Assembly (NCBI GenBank): GCA_964569025.1
Contig: CAZMSQ010000004.1
Span: 1 to 64,000 of the forward strand
Source of the DNA: CAZMSQ01 sp964569025
GTDB lineage: Bacteria > Bacteroidota > Bacteroidia > Chitinophagales > Saprospiraceae
DNA length: 64,000 nucleotides
Direction of reading: 5' to 3'
Below are positions 1-8,357 of this stretch, piece after piece. Position numbers and translations under genes: made by a program. Below the pieces are notes generated by a model. It was given only the letters and a program-made list of their open reading frames with translations. It was not told the DNA's origin and searched no databases. How positions within the stretch are numbered: the stretch's first letter is position 1; each line of letters begins with the position of its first letter.

Positions 1-404
1 TCAAGCCATGCCTCTGTCAACTGAAGGGAAAGTTCTCGTGCCTTTATCCGAGCCTGAAGAGGAATCAAGGGTGTCATCCGCTTCGCTGCCTCTTGTCTGG
101 CTGCCAGCGTTCCGGGCCATGGGAAAGCTTGTCCGGCGCTGAGCCGGATCCACTGCGGTCCAAGTCGGGTTTCAACGGGCAGGGCAAACATGCCCAATCC
201 GAATTCTGTAGCAGGTAGTTGTCCCGCCGCAAGGATTTCCTGGTCAGCGATGCCAGATTGGGTTGCATACATGGCCAGCTCCGGGTTTCGAACCTCAAGG
301 AGACCGAGCAGGCTGTCGAGCGACTGACTCCTGAGGGGTCCACATAGAAACGTCATCAGGGCGGCAAGGCAGGCCATATGAATATCGTTTCGAAAATTAC
401 GCAT
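1..404 (-). CDS. TolC-like outer membrane efflux protein, N-terminal part (cut by window edge)
   Basis: Partial gene: 134 codons are visible, open to the window edge with no stop. The protein starts MRNFRNDIHMACLAAL and has a signal-peptide-like stretch ending near LRSQS. It continues with LEVRNPELAMYATQSG and AGQAFPWPGTLAARQEAAKR, wording typical of the first helical pair of Bacteroidetes outer membrane efflux (OEP/TolC) proteins. Its ATG overlaps the stop of the upstream RND pump by 8 bp (ATGCGTAA), so the two are probably translationally coupled. By family analogy it would form the outer membrane channel of the tripartite metal exporter. The periplasmic adaptor (CusB-like) is not seen and presumably lies beyond the edge. 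The family call rests on a short N-terminal fragment. Confidence 0.75.
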   Translation of the reverse strand, partial: MRNFRNDIHMACLAALMTFLCGPLRSQSLDSLLGLLEVRNPELAMYATQSGIADQEILAAGQLPATEFGLGMFALPVETRLGPQWIRLSAGQAFPWPGTLAARQEAAKRMTPLIPLQARIKARELSLQLTEAWL

Positions 405-3400
405 CTGACTCAGATTCAATGGATGATGCAATTTCAGGAGAGACATTCTTCATCTTGAACTCTTGCCAGATGGCATAGACAACAGGTACGGTAAACATAG
501 TCACTGTCTGGAGAAGCATTCCTCCAAGGGTTGGTATTGCCATTGGGACCATGATATCGGCTCCCTTTCCGGTACTTGTCAGAATGGGCAGCAGGGCAAG
601 GATGGTGGTAGCAGTGGTCATCATGGCAGGCCGGACGCGGCGCAAGCCGGCTGCTACGACAAGCTCCGTAATGTCTTTTCTGTTGGTTGGTCTTTGACCT
701 GCAAAACTTTGCTGGAGAAATGTGCCGACCAGCAGACCGTCGTCGGTCGCAATTCCAAAAAGAGCCAGAAAACCGACCCACACTGCCACACTGAGGTTGA
801 CAGGTGCAATCTGAAAAAGCTGGCGGAGGTCTACCCCTAGTATTTCACCATCCAGAAACCATGGCTGTCCGTAAAGGTATAGGAGAATGAAACCCCCGGA
901 AAAGGCCACAAATACACCGCCAAAGACCATGGCCGAGAGGGGGATGGAGCGAAAGTGCAGATAGAGGAGCAAAAAGACCAGTGCAAGAGCAGCAGGCAGG
1001 ATGACCGAGAGTCGCTCCGATGCCCGCTGCTGTTGCTCATAGGTGCCGGCAAACTGCCAGGAAATACCATTGGGCACAATGAGATTTCCCGTCTCAATCC
1101 GCGATTGAATGTACGCTCGCGCACGACTGACCACTTCCACTTCTGCCAACCCATCTTCTTTGTCAAAAAGCACGTATCCGACAAGAAATCCATCTTCGCT
1201 TTTGATGGCCTGTGGACCTCGCTCATACGTGATTCGCACCAGTTCGCCGAGAGGCACCCGTACATCGCCCGGGGCAGTCACCAAAATTCTGGATAGTCCC
1301 TCCGGATCACTGCGAAGCTCTCTCGGATACCTGACCCGAATGGCATAGCGCTCCCGACCCTCGACGGTAGTTGTCATAGCCATGCCGCCAATGGCAGCCT
1401 GGATGTGGGTTTGCACCTGACCGACCGTCAGCCCGTATCTTGCAATGGCCTCCCGGTCAATGTCCAGCAAAATGTAGGGTTTGCCAACAATCCGGTCAGC
1501 AAATACGGCAGAAGCCTTCACACCATCCACATTTTTCAACGCTTCCTCAAGCTGAAAACCAAATTGCTCGATTGTCCGCAAATCAGGCCCTTTCACCTTG
1601 ATGCCCATAGGTGCCCGCATGCCCGTTTGAAGCATTACCAGCCGGGTTTCGATGGGCTGAAGCTTTGGGGCGGAAGTGACACCGGGCAGACGAGCTGCCT
1701 GGACAATTTCGTTCCAGATATCTGCGGGACCTGAAATGTGGTCCCTCCATTGCCTGAAATATTGCCCCTGTGCATCTTCTACCAGGTTGCCTGATTCGTC
1801 TCTGACAAATGCCCCTTCAGAATTTGTTCGGAATCTCATCCGCCTGCCACGGTCATCCGTCTTGTACTCACTCTTGTAAAGAATGACATTCTCATACATG
1901 GACATGGGAGCCGGATCAAGAGCACTCTCCACCCTTCCGGCTTTTCCTACGACCATGCTGACCTCCGGAATAGAACTGACAGACATGTCGAGCAATTGAA
2001 GATTGCGGATATTCTCCTCCATCCCTGCATGCGGCATGGAGGTGGGCATGAGCAAAAATGACCCTTCATCAAGGGTAGGCATGAATTCCTCTGGGGTATT
2101 TTGCATGATGCGGACGCCTGTCACAATTAGTCCGGTGAGGATGGCCAAAAATAGCCACCTGAAGGAGAGGAGAAACCGTAAAATGGATTCGTAATACCGA
2201 ATAATCAATGAAAAAAAGCCAATAATGAGCCCAACGGTCACAGCCACAAAAATGGCATTGGTCAACGTCCCTGCCTTGATTCCAAGAGGCATCCATGCTT
2301 GAGCAAGAAGCCAGGTGATGAGTGCAGCAAAGGCAACTATCTGCAGAATATGCACCATGGACTTTACCCAATCTGCAACCTGTCGTCTGTCCAGAACCCA
2401 AGTGGCCAGTCCGGTGAATCCAACGATTCCAATGGCGATTCCTGCCCACCAGGCAGCATATCTTGCTATGAAAACCGATGCTGCGATGGCCATTACGTTC
2501 AATACAGCCCGTAAGAGTCCTTTTGGTGGTCGGAATGAGAAAAGCAGGCGGGCAAATAGAGGAAGAAAGGCGATTGAGACGACCACTGAGGCAATCAGTG
2601 CGAAGGTTTTTGTCATAGCAAGTGGCCTGAATAGTTTTCCCTCTGCGGCCTCCATGGCGAAAACCGGTAAAAAACTAATGACGGTGGTCGCAACTGCCGT
2701 CACTACGGCCGAACCAACTTCGAGAGTTGCTTTGTACACTATGGTTCGGAGGGATGTGCCCGGGGGCGATGTTTCCATCCGCCGGAGCATACTTTCAGAA
2801 AGGACAATCCCCATATCAACCATCGTCCCAATCGCAATTGCTATACCCGACAAGGCCACCACGTTTGCATCAACACCCAGATAGCGCATGGCCAGAAAAC
2901 ATATGAGAACGGCCACCGGTAAAGTGCCGGAGACCAGAAGCGACAGTTTCAGATTCATGACCATGAGAATGATGACCAGAACTGTAATCAGAATCTCGAG
3001 AGTCAGTGCCTCTTCAAGTGTCCCGATGGTTTCCATAATGAGACCGGAGCGGTCGTAAAATGGGACAATGGTGATGCGGGAGACAGTGCCATCACTGAGA
3101 ACACGGGATGGCAATCCGGGGGCGATTTCCTTGATTTTTCGTTTAACTCCCTCTATCACTTCCAGCGGATTTGCACCATACCTGGCCACCACAACGCCGC
3201 CAACGGCTTCCGCACCTGACTTATCGAGAACCCCTCGACGTCCCGCCGGACCATAACTGACTGTGGCAATATCGCGCAGGTACACTGGGATATCGTTGCG
3301 AAAAGCAACCACAGCAAGCTCAACATCCTTCAGGGATTTTACTGAACCAATTCCGCGCACGAAATACTCTGCAAGGTTAATCTCCATCGTCTGTGCCCCC

Positions 3401-4104
3401 ACATCCAGATTGCTCTGTTTGATGGCATCCATCACCTGAGTGATGGAAATGTCTCTCGTTTCCATTTTGCGGGGGTCAATATCTACCTGATATTCTCGGA
3501 CATAGCCTCCAACGGATGCGACTTCAGCGACTCCTTTTGCAGAGAGGAGTGCATATCTGACCTGAAAGTCCTGAACGGAGCGGAGCTCATGCAAGGCCCA
3601 GCCGCCTGCCGGATTCCCTTCCGAGTCGTGGCCTTCCAGGGTATACCAAAAAATCTGCCCCAAGGCCGTTGCGTCAGGTCCGAGAGATGGCGCTACTCCG
3701 TCTGGTAAAATACCTGGCGGTAAAGCATTGAGTTTTTCGAGAATTCTGCTCCGCGTCCAGTAAAACTCTAAATCATCTTCGAAGACAAGATAGATGCTGG
3801 AAAAGCCAAACATCGAGTTGCTGCGCACACTCTTAATGCCGGGGATGCCGAGCAGGGTTGTAGTCAGTGGATAGGTAATCTGGTCTTCTACGTCCTGGGG
3901 TGAGCGCCCAGGCCAACGTGTGAAGACAATTTGTTGGTTTTCGCCGATGTCAGGAATGGCATCGACAGGCACAGGGTCTCGGGGCAGGAAAGAAAGACCA
4001 TGGTCAAAAGGAGCCACGGAAACGCCCCATATACAGAGCATCGTAACCGCGGTGACTGAAACCAGCGTGTTGTCCAGGAAAAACCTGATGATTGATTTGA
4101 GCAT
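397..4104 (-). CDS. cusA: CusA/CzcA-type heavy-metal efflux RND permease
   Basis: 1235-residue inner membrane pump of the heavy-metal RND family; the likely role is proton-driven export of Cu(I)/Ag(I). The N-terminal PVDAIPDIGENQQIVFTRW and the TM4 segment around GIAIAIGTMVDMGIV (Asp430, the proton-relay position) are diagnostic. M686 (LLMPTS) and M824 (RLVMLQTG) align by eye with two of the three metal-binding Met of E. coli CusA. At the third site (GGMAMTTTVEG) the aligned residue is Ala909, flanked by M908 and M910. The protein is about 190 residues longer than E. coli CusA. The extra length is an added hydrophobic block at about 525-650 and an insert at about 745-790; such long forms are, as I recall, usual in Bacteroidetes. 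It lies 109 nt downstream of the HYC_CC_PP gene and overlaps the TolC-like gene. Metal specificity is inferred. Confidence 0.93.
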   Translation of the reverse strand: MLKSIIRFFLDNTLVSVTAVTMLCIWGVSVAPFDHGLSFLPRDPVPVDAIPDIGENQQIVFTRWPGRSPQDVEDQITYPLTTTLLGIPGIKSVRSNSMFGFSSIYLVFEDDLEFYWTRSRILEKLNALPPGILPDGVAPSLGPDATALGQIFWYTLEGHDSEGNPAGGWALHELRSVQDFQVRYALLSAKGVAEVASVGGYVREYQVDIDPRKMETRDISITQVMDAIKQSNLDVGAQTMEINLAEYFVRGIGSVKSLKDVELAVVAFRNDIPVYLRDIATVSYGPAGRRGVLDKSGAEAVGGVVVARYGANPLEVIEGVKRKIKEIAPGLPSRVLSDGTVSRITIVPFYDRSGLIMETIGTLEEALTLEILITVLVIILMVMNLKLSLLVSGTLPVAVLICFLAMRYLGVDANVVALSGIAIAIGTMVDMGIVLSESMLRRMETSPPGTSLRTIVYKATLEVGSAVVTAVATTVISFLPVFAMEAAEGKLFRPLAMTKTFALIASVVVSIAFLPLFARLLFSFRPPKGLLRAVLNVMAIAASVFIARYAAWWAGIAIGIVGFTGLATWVLDRRQVADWVKSMVHILQIVAFAALITWLLAQAWMPLGIKAGTLTNAIFVAVTVGLIIGFFSLIIRYYESILRFLLSFRWLFLAILTGLIVTGVRIMQNTPEEFMPTLDEGSFLLMPTSMPHAGMEENIRNLQLLDMSVSSIPEVSMVVGKAGRVESALDPAPMSMYENVILYKSEYKTDDRGRRMRFRTNSEGAFVRDESGNLVEDAQGQYFRQWRDHISGPADIWNEIVQAARLPGVTSAPKLQPIETRLVMLQTGMRAPMGIKVKGPDLRTIEQFGFQLEEALKNVDGVKASAVFADRIVGKPYILLDIDREAIARYGLTVGQVQTHIQAAIGGMAMTTTVEGRERYAIRVRYPRELRSDPEGLSRILVTAPGDVRVPLGELVRITYERGPQAIKSEDGFLVGYVLFDKEDGLAEVEVVSRARAYIQSRIETGNLIVPNGISWQFAGTYEQQQRASERLSVILPAALALVFLLLYLHFRSIPLSAMVFGGVFVAFSGGFILLYLYGQPWFLDGEILGVDLRQLFQIAPVNLSVAVWVGFLALFGIATDDGLLVGTFLQQSFAGQRPTNRKDITELVVAAGLRRVRPAMMTTATTILALLPILTSTGKGADIMVPMAIPTLGGMLLQTVTMFTVPVVYAIWQEFKMKNVSPEIASSIESESDA

Positions 4105-4213
4105 AGACGACGTTCAGCAGGGTGAAAATTTGACTATTCGGTGCAGGCCGAAACAGCGATTGTCCGAATGGCAGCGGAGACTGACCAGACGGACTGACAA
4201 AAAACTGAACGTC

Positions 4214-4678
4214 TTAGAATCGAAAAATCTGAAACAGGGAGAATATCCCCGATCCGCGGATAAGTGGCGGTCGATAGCGCTTCCAGTCAGGCATGCCTGC
4301 TATGGGCAACACCAAAGGGTCAATGGAGGCCTGAATGATGGCTGCCAAGGGTTTTGCTGAAACAAAACTTACCACCAATTCAGCGGGCTGAAAATCTTGT
4401 TCCTGCTCCGCCCGTAAAATATGACTGGTGTCATCACAGCACCCAGAAGACGGACCATCGGGCAACTTGTCGCAGGGTGTTTCCCCAGATTTTTGATGCA
4501 TAGTACATCCTGGCGGATGGTTATGCTCTGCCGCAAGCTCATGACAGGATGGAGGCTTCTGAAACAGGGCGTGACTTTTCAGTTCGTCCTGACAGTAATG
4601 GCTGTTCACCACAAGCCCGATTGAGCTGGCAAACAACTGCACTGCCATGAAGATGTGAAAAATGCCGCGTAAGAACAT
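4214..4678 (-). CDS. HYC_CC_PP family metal-linked small protein
   Basis: 154-residue protein with a hydrophobic N-terminus that could be a signal peptide or anchor. It carries the three motifs that name the family: SHYCQDEL (HYC), SGCCDD (CC) and RYRPPL (PP). There are further Cys and His residues between them (PSCHELAAEHNHPPGCTMH). These suggest metal binding in the periplasm, but no biochemical function is established that I know of. In Bacteroidetes such genes commonly precede CusA-like pumps, as here, where it is first in the operon. A TACGTTTG box on the same strand lies 42 bp upstream of the ATG. The family call is good; the role in copper handling is inferred from motif and neighbours. 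Confidence 0.85.
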   Translation of the reverse strand: MFLRGIFHIFMAVQLFASSIGLVVNSHYCQDELKSHALFQKPPSCHELAAEHNHPPGCTMHQKSGETPCDKLPDGPSSGCCDDTSHILRAEQEQDFQPAELVVSFVSAKPLAAIIQASIDPLVLPIAGMPDWKRYRPPLIRGSGIFSLFQIFRF

Positions 4679-4719
4679 CAGATACTTTAAATGGAGCTTT
4701 TGAGGCTTTTTTTGATTTG

Positions 4720-4727
4720 CAAACGTA
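4720..4727 (-). promoter_or_regulatory. Bacteroidetes -7 box for the metal-efflux operon
   Basis: TACGTTTG on the minus strand fits the TAnnTTTG consensus exactly. A transcript starting a few bases downstream would have a leader of roughly 35 nt before the HYC_CC_PP ATG. No convincing -33 TTG is seen at the usual spacing. Confidence 0.55.
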
Positions 4728-4821
4728 AATTATCAAGATTAAAAGTAATCGGTTTTCCACAGAATTCCAAATACTTCCGGTTAACCCAAATCGGCGTGCT
4801 GTAATCGGTGGTTACTGTTAC

Positions 4822-6315
4822 TTAATTCCCATCGTCGGATAGATACATCCTTTGTACCTCTTCAAAAGGCGGTAATTGCTTGTAATGCCATTTTTTAAGG
4901 ATGGTTCCGTCCTTCCACAATACAAATCCCGGGTTCGACCTGATGATTGTTTTGAGGAGAATGTCGTCGGCCTGATAGAGTGGGAAGTCAGCCCTGGCAG
5001 CAGCAGCAAAGTCAGCTCTGGCTTCAGGGGTCATCCCCTTTGTGATGGCATACACCGCGACCCCCGCCTCCCGGGCTGCATCCGCAAACGGAGCGACAAT
5101 ATTGGTATAGCGGCTGATGAAGTCAGGATCCCAATCCGGAACTTCAGTGGTATATGAATTTTCAACAACGTTTTCGAGCCGCCGCACCACCTGCGTATCC
5201 ATGGTGACTTCCGTCGTGAATGTATCGTAGGCAAACGTGCTGTCATACATGACGATCGTCTTCTCTCTGGTTCCTTTCGCGTAAAGTTTATCACTGATGA
5301 GCATCAGATGGTATCCCTGTCGATTCAGGATTTCGTCTGTGACCGGATACCCTTCTTCATCCTCCACATCAAATTCGCTGATTTTGGTGGTTGGAATGGC
5401 TGGCTCACCCTTTTTCTGGTTGTACTCCCATTCTTCCTTCGGGAAATTCTTAAACTCGCTCATAAACTGCTCCATGGTCAGGACAACTCGCTCGTTTGAG
5501 GATTTATTCACCAGTTCATAAGAGACAGGTGCATTAGCAGAGGCCTCCATCTCGGCTTCTTTTTGGGCAGCTATGTCTGTCCCCTCGCGGAATGGCCGAA
5601 AATCGGTATGCGGCAGGTCCCACACATAATTGCTCAGGCAATAGATAAGCAATCCAACGATGGCGATGCCAACCAAAGAGAGACGGATTGGAGGCGTCCA
5701 GAGCTGGTGCATGGTGCGTGAGAAGAACAGAAAAAGCAGAGCTGGTACCAAAAGGACGAGGTCCTTGTAAAAGGAAATTCGTGGTTCGAGCTTAAGGAAA
5801 TCTCCGAAGCAACCGCAGTCAGTCACTTTCATGTTATTGGCGTCATATTCGCCCCAATCAGAGAACGAAAAGAAATTGACACCATCAGCCACATACCCGG
5901 TCAGGAAAGTGAATCCGGTGAGGAATGTGAAAAAGAGAACAATGAGAAAGAAGAGCCATGCGGAAAGTTTGGGCTTGGTTCCGGTGATAAGCATGAGGCC
6001 AAGGACGATTTCCAGAATAATCATAAAAACTGAAAAACCAGCACTCAGCGAAGCGAGGGCAGGGAAAAGAGGCGCAATGAAACTGAGCCAGGTCTCAGCA
6101 AAGGTGGCCTGGAACTCAGCAAAATATTGCTCCATTTTGTAGGCAGTGCCAAGAGGATCAATAGCCTTCACCCAGCCAGAAAAGATGAATAACACACCTG
6201 CAAAGTTTTGCAGGAAGGAAAGCCACAGGGAGTCACTCTTTTTTTGCCAGCGAATCACTGCGGTCAGCACTGCAGCCGCAAGGGCCACGAAAAGGACGAG
6301 TTTACCCAAAGTCAT
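4822..6315 (-). CDS. DoxX/MauE-like membrane protein with thioredoxin-like C-terminus (BT_3928 type)
   Basis: 497 residues. The first ~230 form a membrane domain with several hydrophobic helices and the motif TDCGCFGDF, which resembles the cysteine motif of DoxX/MauE redox proteins. After the last helix (near LSLVGIAIVGLLIYCL) comes a soluble region of about 260 residues. It ends NPGFVLWKDGTILKKWHYKQLP, which resembles the C-terminal half of a thioredoxin fold without an obvious CxxC. The arrangement matches proteins annotated as BT_3928 family in Bacteroides, where the gene also follows DUF1599. Here the start overlaps the DUF1599 stop by ATGA, so the pair is co-translated. A role in disulfide or quinone redox chemistry is inferred only. 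Confidence 0.8.
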   Translation of the reverse strand: MTLGKLVLFVALAAAVLTAVIRWQKKSDSLWLSFLQNFAGVLFIFSGWVKAIDPLGTAYKMEQYFAEFQATFAETWLSFIAPLFPALASLSAGFSVFMIILEIVLGLMLITGTKPKLSAWLFFLIVLFFTFLTGFTFLTGYVADGVNFFSFSDWGEYDANNMKVTDCGCFGDFLKLEPRISFYKDLVLLVPALLFLFFSRTMHQLWTPPIRLSLVGIAIVGLLIYCLSNYVWDLPHTDFRPFREGTDIAAQKEAEMEASANAPVSYELVNKSSNERVVLTMEQFMSEFKNFPKEEWEYNQKKGEPAIPTTKISEFDVEDEEGYPVTDEILNRQGYHLMLISDKLYAKGTREKTIVMYDSTFAYDTFTTEVTMDTQVVRRLENVVENSYTTEVPDWDPDFISRYTNIVAPFADAAREAGVAVYAITKGMTPEARADFAAAARADFPLYQADDILLKTIIRSNPGFVLWKDGTILKKWHYKQLPPFEEVQRMYLSDDGN

Positions 6316-6860
6316 ACCTGCGAGTTTTTGTGTTCGGATCTAAGTATCAATGCAAATATAGCGTAGTTCATGATGTCTGAATAGTTGGCTTCAACGCCCT
6401 CAGAGATCTGCGTTTTACCGTCGTTGTCTTCTATGTGCTTGATGCGCAGCAACTTGACAAGAATCAAATCTGTCATAGAGCTGACACGCATATCTCTCCA
6501 GGCCTCTCCATAGTCGTGGTTTTTCTTTTCCATCAGAGCCCGTGCTCCTTCTACGGCCTGATCGTACCACTCTACCACAGCCTCTGGATCAGAATCCTGG
6601 CCTGGTCCCTTTTCAATCTGAATAAGTGCCATGGCGCAATAGTTCACAATGCCCATAAATTCAGAGTCAATCCCGTCTTCCACGAGTTGGGTCTGCTTCT
6701 CTTCAATGCTTCTGATGCGCTGGGCTTTGATGTAGAGCTGATCTGTCAGGGATGAGGGTCTCAGGATGCGCCATGATAATCCGTAATCTGACATTTTCCG
6801 AAGGAAAATCTCCCGGCAGGCCCGGGCTGCGGCGCTGTATTGCTGTGAGGTATGTGCCAA
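6312..6860 (-). CDS. DUF1599 (nucleotide modification-associated domain) protein
   Basis: Cytosolic protein with two similar halves. The first has RKMSDYGLSWRILRPSSLTDQ and RIRSIEEK; the second has KKNHDYGEAWRDMRVSSMTD and RIKHIEDND, a clear internal duplication typical of DUF1599. Function is unknown; related domains are named for links to modified-nucleotide systems. I place the start at a TTG at 6860 (182 aa, MAHTSQQYSAA). The alternative ATG at 6926 lies upstream of a perfect TATATTTG -7 box, and homologues as I recall them begin about 15-20 residues before CREIF. The gene heads an ATGA-coupled pair with the DoxX-like gene. Confidence 0.82.
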   Translation of the reverse strand: MAHTSQQYSAAARACREIFLRKMSDYGLSWRILRPSSLTDQLYIKAQRIRSIEEKQTQLVEDGIDSEFMGIVNYCAMALIQIEKGPGQDSDPEAVVEWYDQAVEGARALMEKKNHDYGEAWRDMRVSSMTDLILVKLLRIKHIEDNDGKTQISEGVEANYSDIMNYAIFALILRSEHKNSQV

Positions 6861-6878
6861 GATGAATGGTTTTGAACG

Positions 6879-6886
6879 CAAATATA
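6879..6886 (-). promoter_or_regulatory. -7 box (TATATTTG) for the DUF1599/DoxX-like operon
   Basis: Exact TAnnTTTG match on the minus strand, 18 bp upstream of the proposed TTG start. It sits back to back with the plus-strand box at 6976, making this a divergent promoter region. Confidence 0.5.
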
Positions 6887-6975
6887 CGGTCTGGCAAGTG
6901 ATTGGAGAATGATCCCTTGAATTCATTCAAAGGGAAAGAACGCAAGACTCTATTTTGTTGCAGAGCCCCAAACCC

Positions 6976-6983
6976 TATCTTTG
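6976..6983 (+). promoter_or_regulatory. -7 box (TATCTTTG) for yigZ, giving a near-leaderless mRNA
   Basis: TATCTTTG is followed by only five bases (CACCC) and then the ATG at 6989. A TTTTG lies 18 bp upstream as a plausible -33 element. Transcription from this box would begin at or within a few bases of the ATG. Confidence 0.6.
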
Positions 6984-6988
6984 CACCC

Positions 6989-7651
6989 ATGAAAGACGTT
7001 TACAAGACGGTATTATGTTCGTCTTCCAGTCTCGTGAAAGTCAAAGGGAGCAAGTTTATCGGTACCATCTGGCCAGTGCGCAGTGAGGATGAAATTCGGA
7101 ATCATCTTGAAGAATCCCGGAAATCCCATTTTTCAGCGCGCCATCACTGTTATGCCTGGCGGCTGGGGGTAGATGGAGAACACTACAGAGCGAACGATGA
7201 CGGGGAGCCGGGGGGTACGGCAGGAAAGCCCATTCTCGGGCAGCTTCTCAGCAATGAGCTCACAGGGGTGCTTGTGATTGTAGTGAGATATTTTGGAGGT
7301 ACACTCCTCGGCACTTCTGGTCTCATACAGGCATATCGGGAGGCCGCGGCTCAGGCAATATCGGGAGCAGGTTTTGTGGAGCGTACAGTGGAGGATCTCG
7401 TCACAATAGAATTTACTTACGCAAGGATGTCTCAGGTGATGAATGCAATCAAAGGCCTGAACCTAGAAATGACCAGGCAAGATTTCTCTGAGCATCCATC
7501 TGTGGAGGTGGCGATCCGGCAATCGGCAACCACGCAGACCATTCCCCAACTTCAGGCGCGAATCCTTGAAATCCATGAGGCTGAGGTGACACAGGAAATC
7601 TGCATCAAAGAAGGGCTTCGGGTTCATATTGCTGGGGTGCAGGGTATTTGA
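6989..7651 (+). CDS. yigZ: YigZ/IMPACT family protein
   Basis: 220-residue cytosolic protein of the YigZ/IMPACT (UPF0029) family. Hallmarks are KVKGSKFIGTIWPV near the N-terminus, ARHHCYAWRLG, the glycine-rich NDDGEPGGTAGKPIL, and VVRYFGGTLLGTSGLIQAYREA. The last ~70 residues correspond to the usual second (elongation factor G domain-like) lobe. Eukaryotic IMPACT regulates Gcn2; the bacterial role is not settled. The start was chosen at the ATG 5 bp past a TATCTTTG box; an upstream in-frame extension to 6902 crosses the promoter and is unlikely. Confidence 0.92.
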   Translation: MKDVYKTVLCSSSSLVKVKGSKFIGTIWPVRSEDEIRNHLEESRKSHFSARHHCYAWRLGVDGEHYRANDDGEPGGTAGKPILGQLLSNELTGVLVIVVRYFGGTLLGTSGLIQAYREAAAQAISGAGFVERTVEDLVTIEFTYARMSQVMNAIKGLNLEMTRQDFSEHPSVEVAIRQSATTQTIPQLQARILEIHEAEVTQEICIKEGLRVHIAGVQGI

Positions 7652-7742
7652 ATCGACTGATTTTCCAATCACTGCCGTTCTGGTGCCCGAATTTTTTCAA
7701 AAAAATGGTAATATTGCGATAGACAAACGAAATCCGCTTTCC

Positions 7743-8348
7743 ATGATTAAGACAATCATCAATCTCGTTCTCGTTGGCATCATCGCTGCGCTCGCCTATA
7801 TGTTGATTAACAGCATCAGGGAGCCCATTGAGTTCAAAGCCGAATTGAGCAAAAGGGAAAATGCCGTTGTTGAAAAACTGATGGCAATCAGACAACTGCA
7901 GGATGCCCACCGGACAATCACCGGTATGTACGCCGATAATTTCGACAGTCTGTTTCATGTCCTGCGAACTGATAGCTTCATGGAAGTAGCAGTCATCGGT
8001 GATCCGGATGATCCGGATTTTGATGGAACAATTACATATGATACGACCTGGATCAAAGCCATTGATTCTCTCCGTGGTATGGGGTATGATCCGGAGAAAC
8101 TCGATGAGCTTCGGTACGTCCCATTTTCAGATCCTCCGGGAAGCGTTGTCTTTGATATTTCAGCAGATACCATCATCTATCAGAAAACGCCGAACGTTCC
8201 GGTGGTTATGGTCGGTGCACGATACAGAGACTTTATGGGAATGTATAAAGATCCGAAATACGCGAAGTATAATAATTCCTATGACCCGAATGAAATGCTG
8301 AAATTTGGTGACCTCGGTGCGCCAAATACATCCGGTAATTGGGAATAA
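7743..8348 (+). CDS. Conserved membrane-anchored protein, pilin-like
   Basis: 201 residues beginning MIKTIINLVLVGIIAALAYML, a single N-terminal membrane helix. A helix (about residues 35-55, KRENAVVEKLMAIRQLQDAH) and a mainly polar region follow. The phrase RQLQDAHRTITGMYADNFDSL recalls the post-helix region of type IV pilin-like pseudopilins, but there is no prepilin peptidase site with the usual Gly and Glu+5, so that link is weak. It starts a plus-strand run with DUF3822 and rsmD, an order I recall in other Bacteroidetes. Function unknown. The longer frame to 7629 overlaps the end of yigZ and was not used. Confidence 0.75.
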   Translation: MIKTIINLVLVGIIAALAYMLINSIREPIEFKAELSKRENAVVEKLMAIRQLQDAHRTITGMYADNFDSLFHVLRTDSFMEVAVIGDPDDPDFDGTITYDTTWIKAIDSLRGMGYDPEKLDELRYVPFSDPPGSVVFDISADTIIYQKTPNVPVVMVGARYRDFMGMYKDPKYAKYNNSYDPNEMLKFGDLGAPNTSGNWE

Positions 8349-8357
8349 TCGCTCTGA

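Noticed and set aside
2315..2884. 189-aa plus-strand frame inside cusA
   Set aside because: Fully antisense to a clear RND pump gene; the composition (Arg/Ala/Thr/Ile-rich) is that of a shadow frame.
7463..7672. Minus-strand 69-aa frame in yigZ end region
   Set aside because: Antisense to yigZ; no start signal or similarity.
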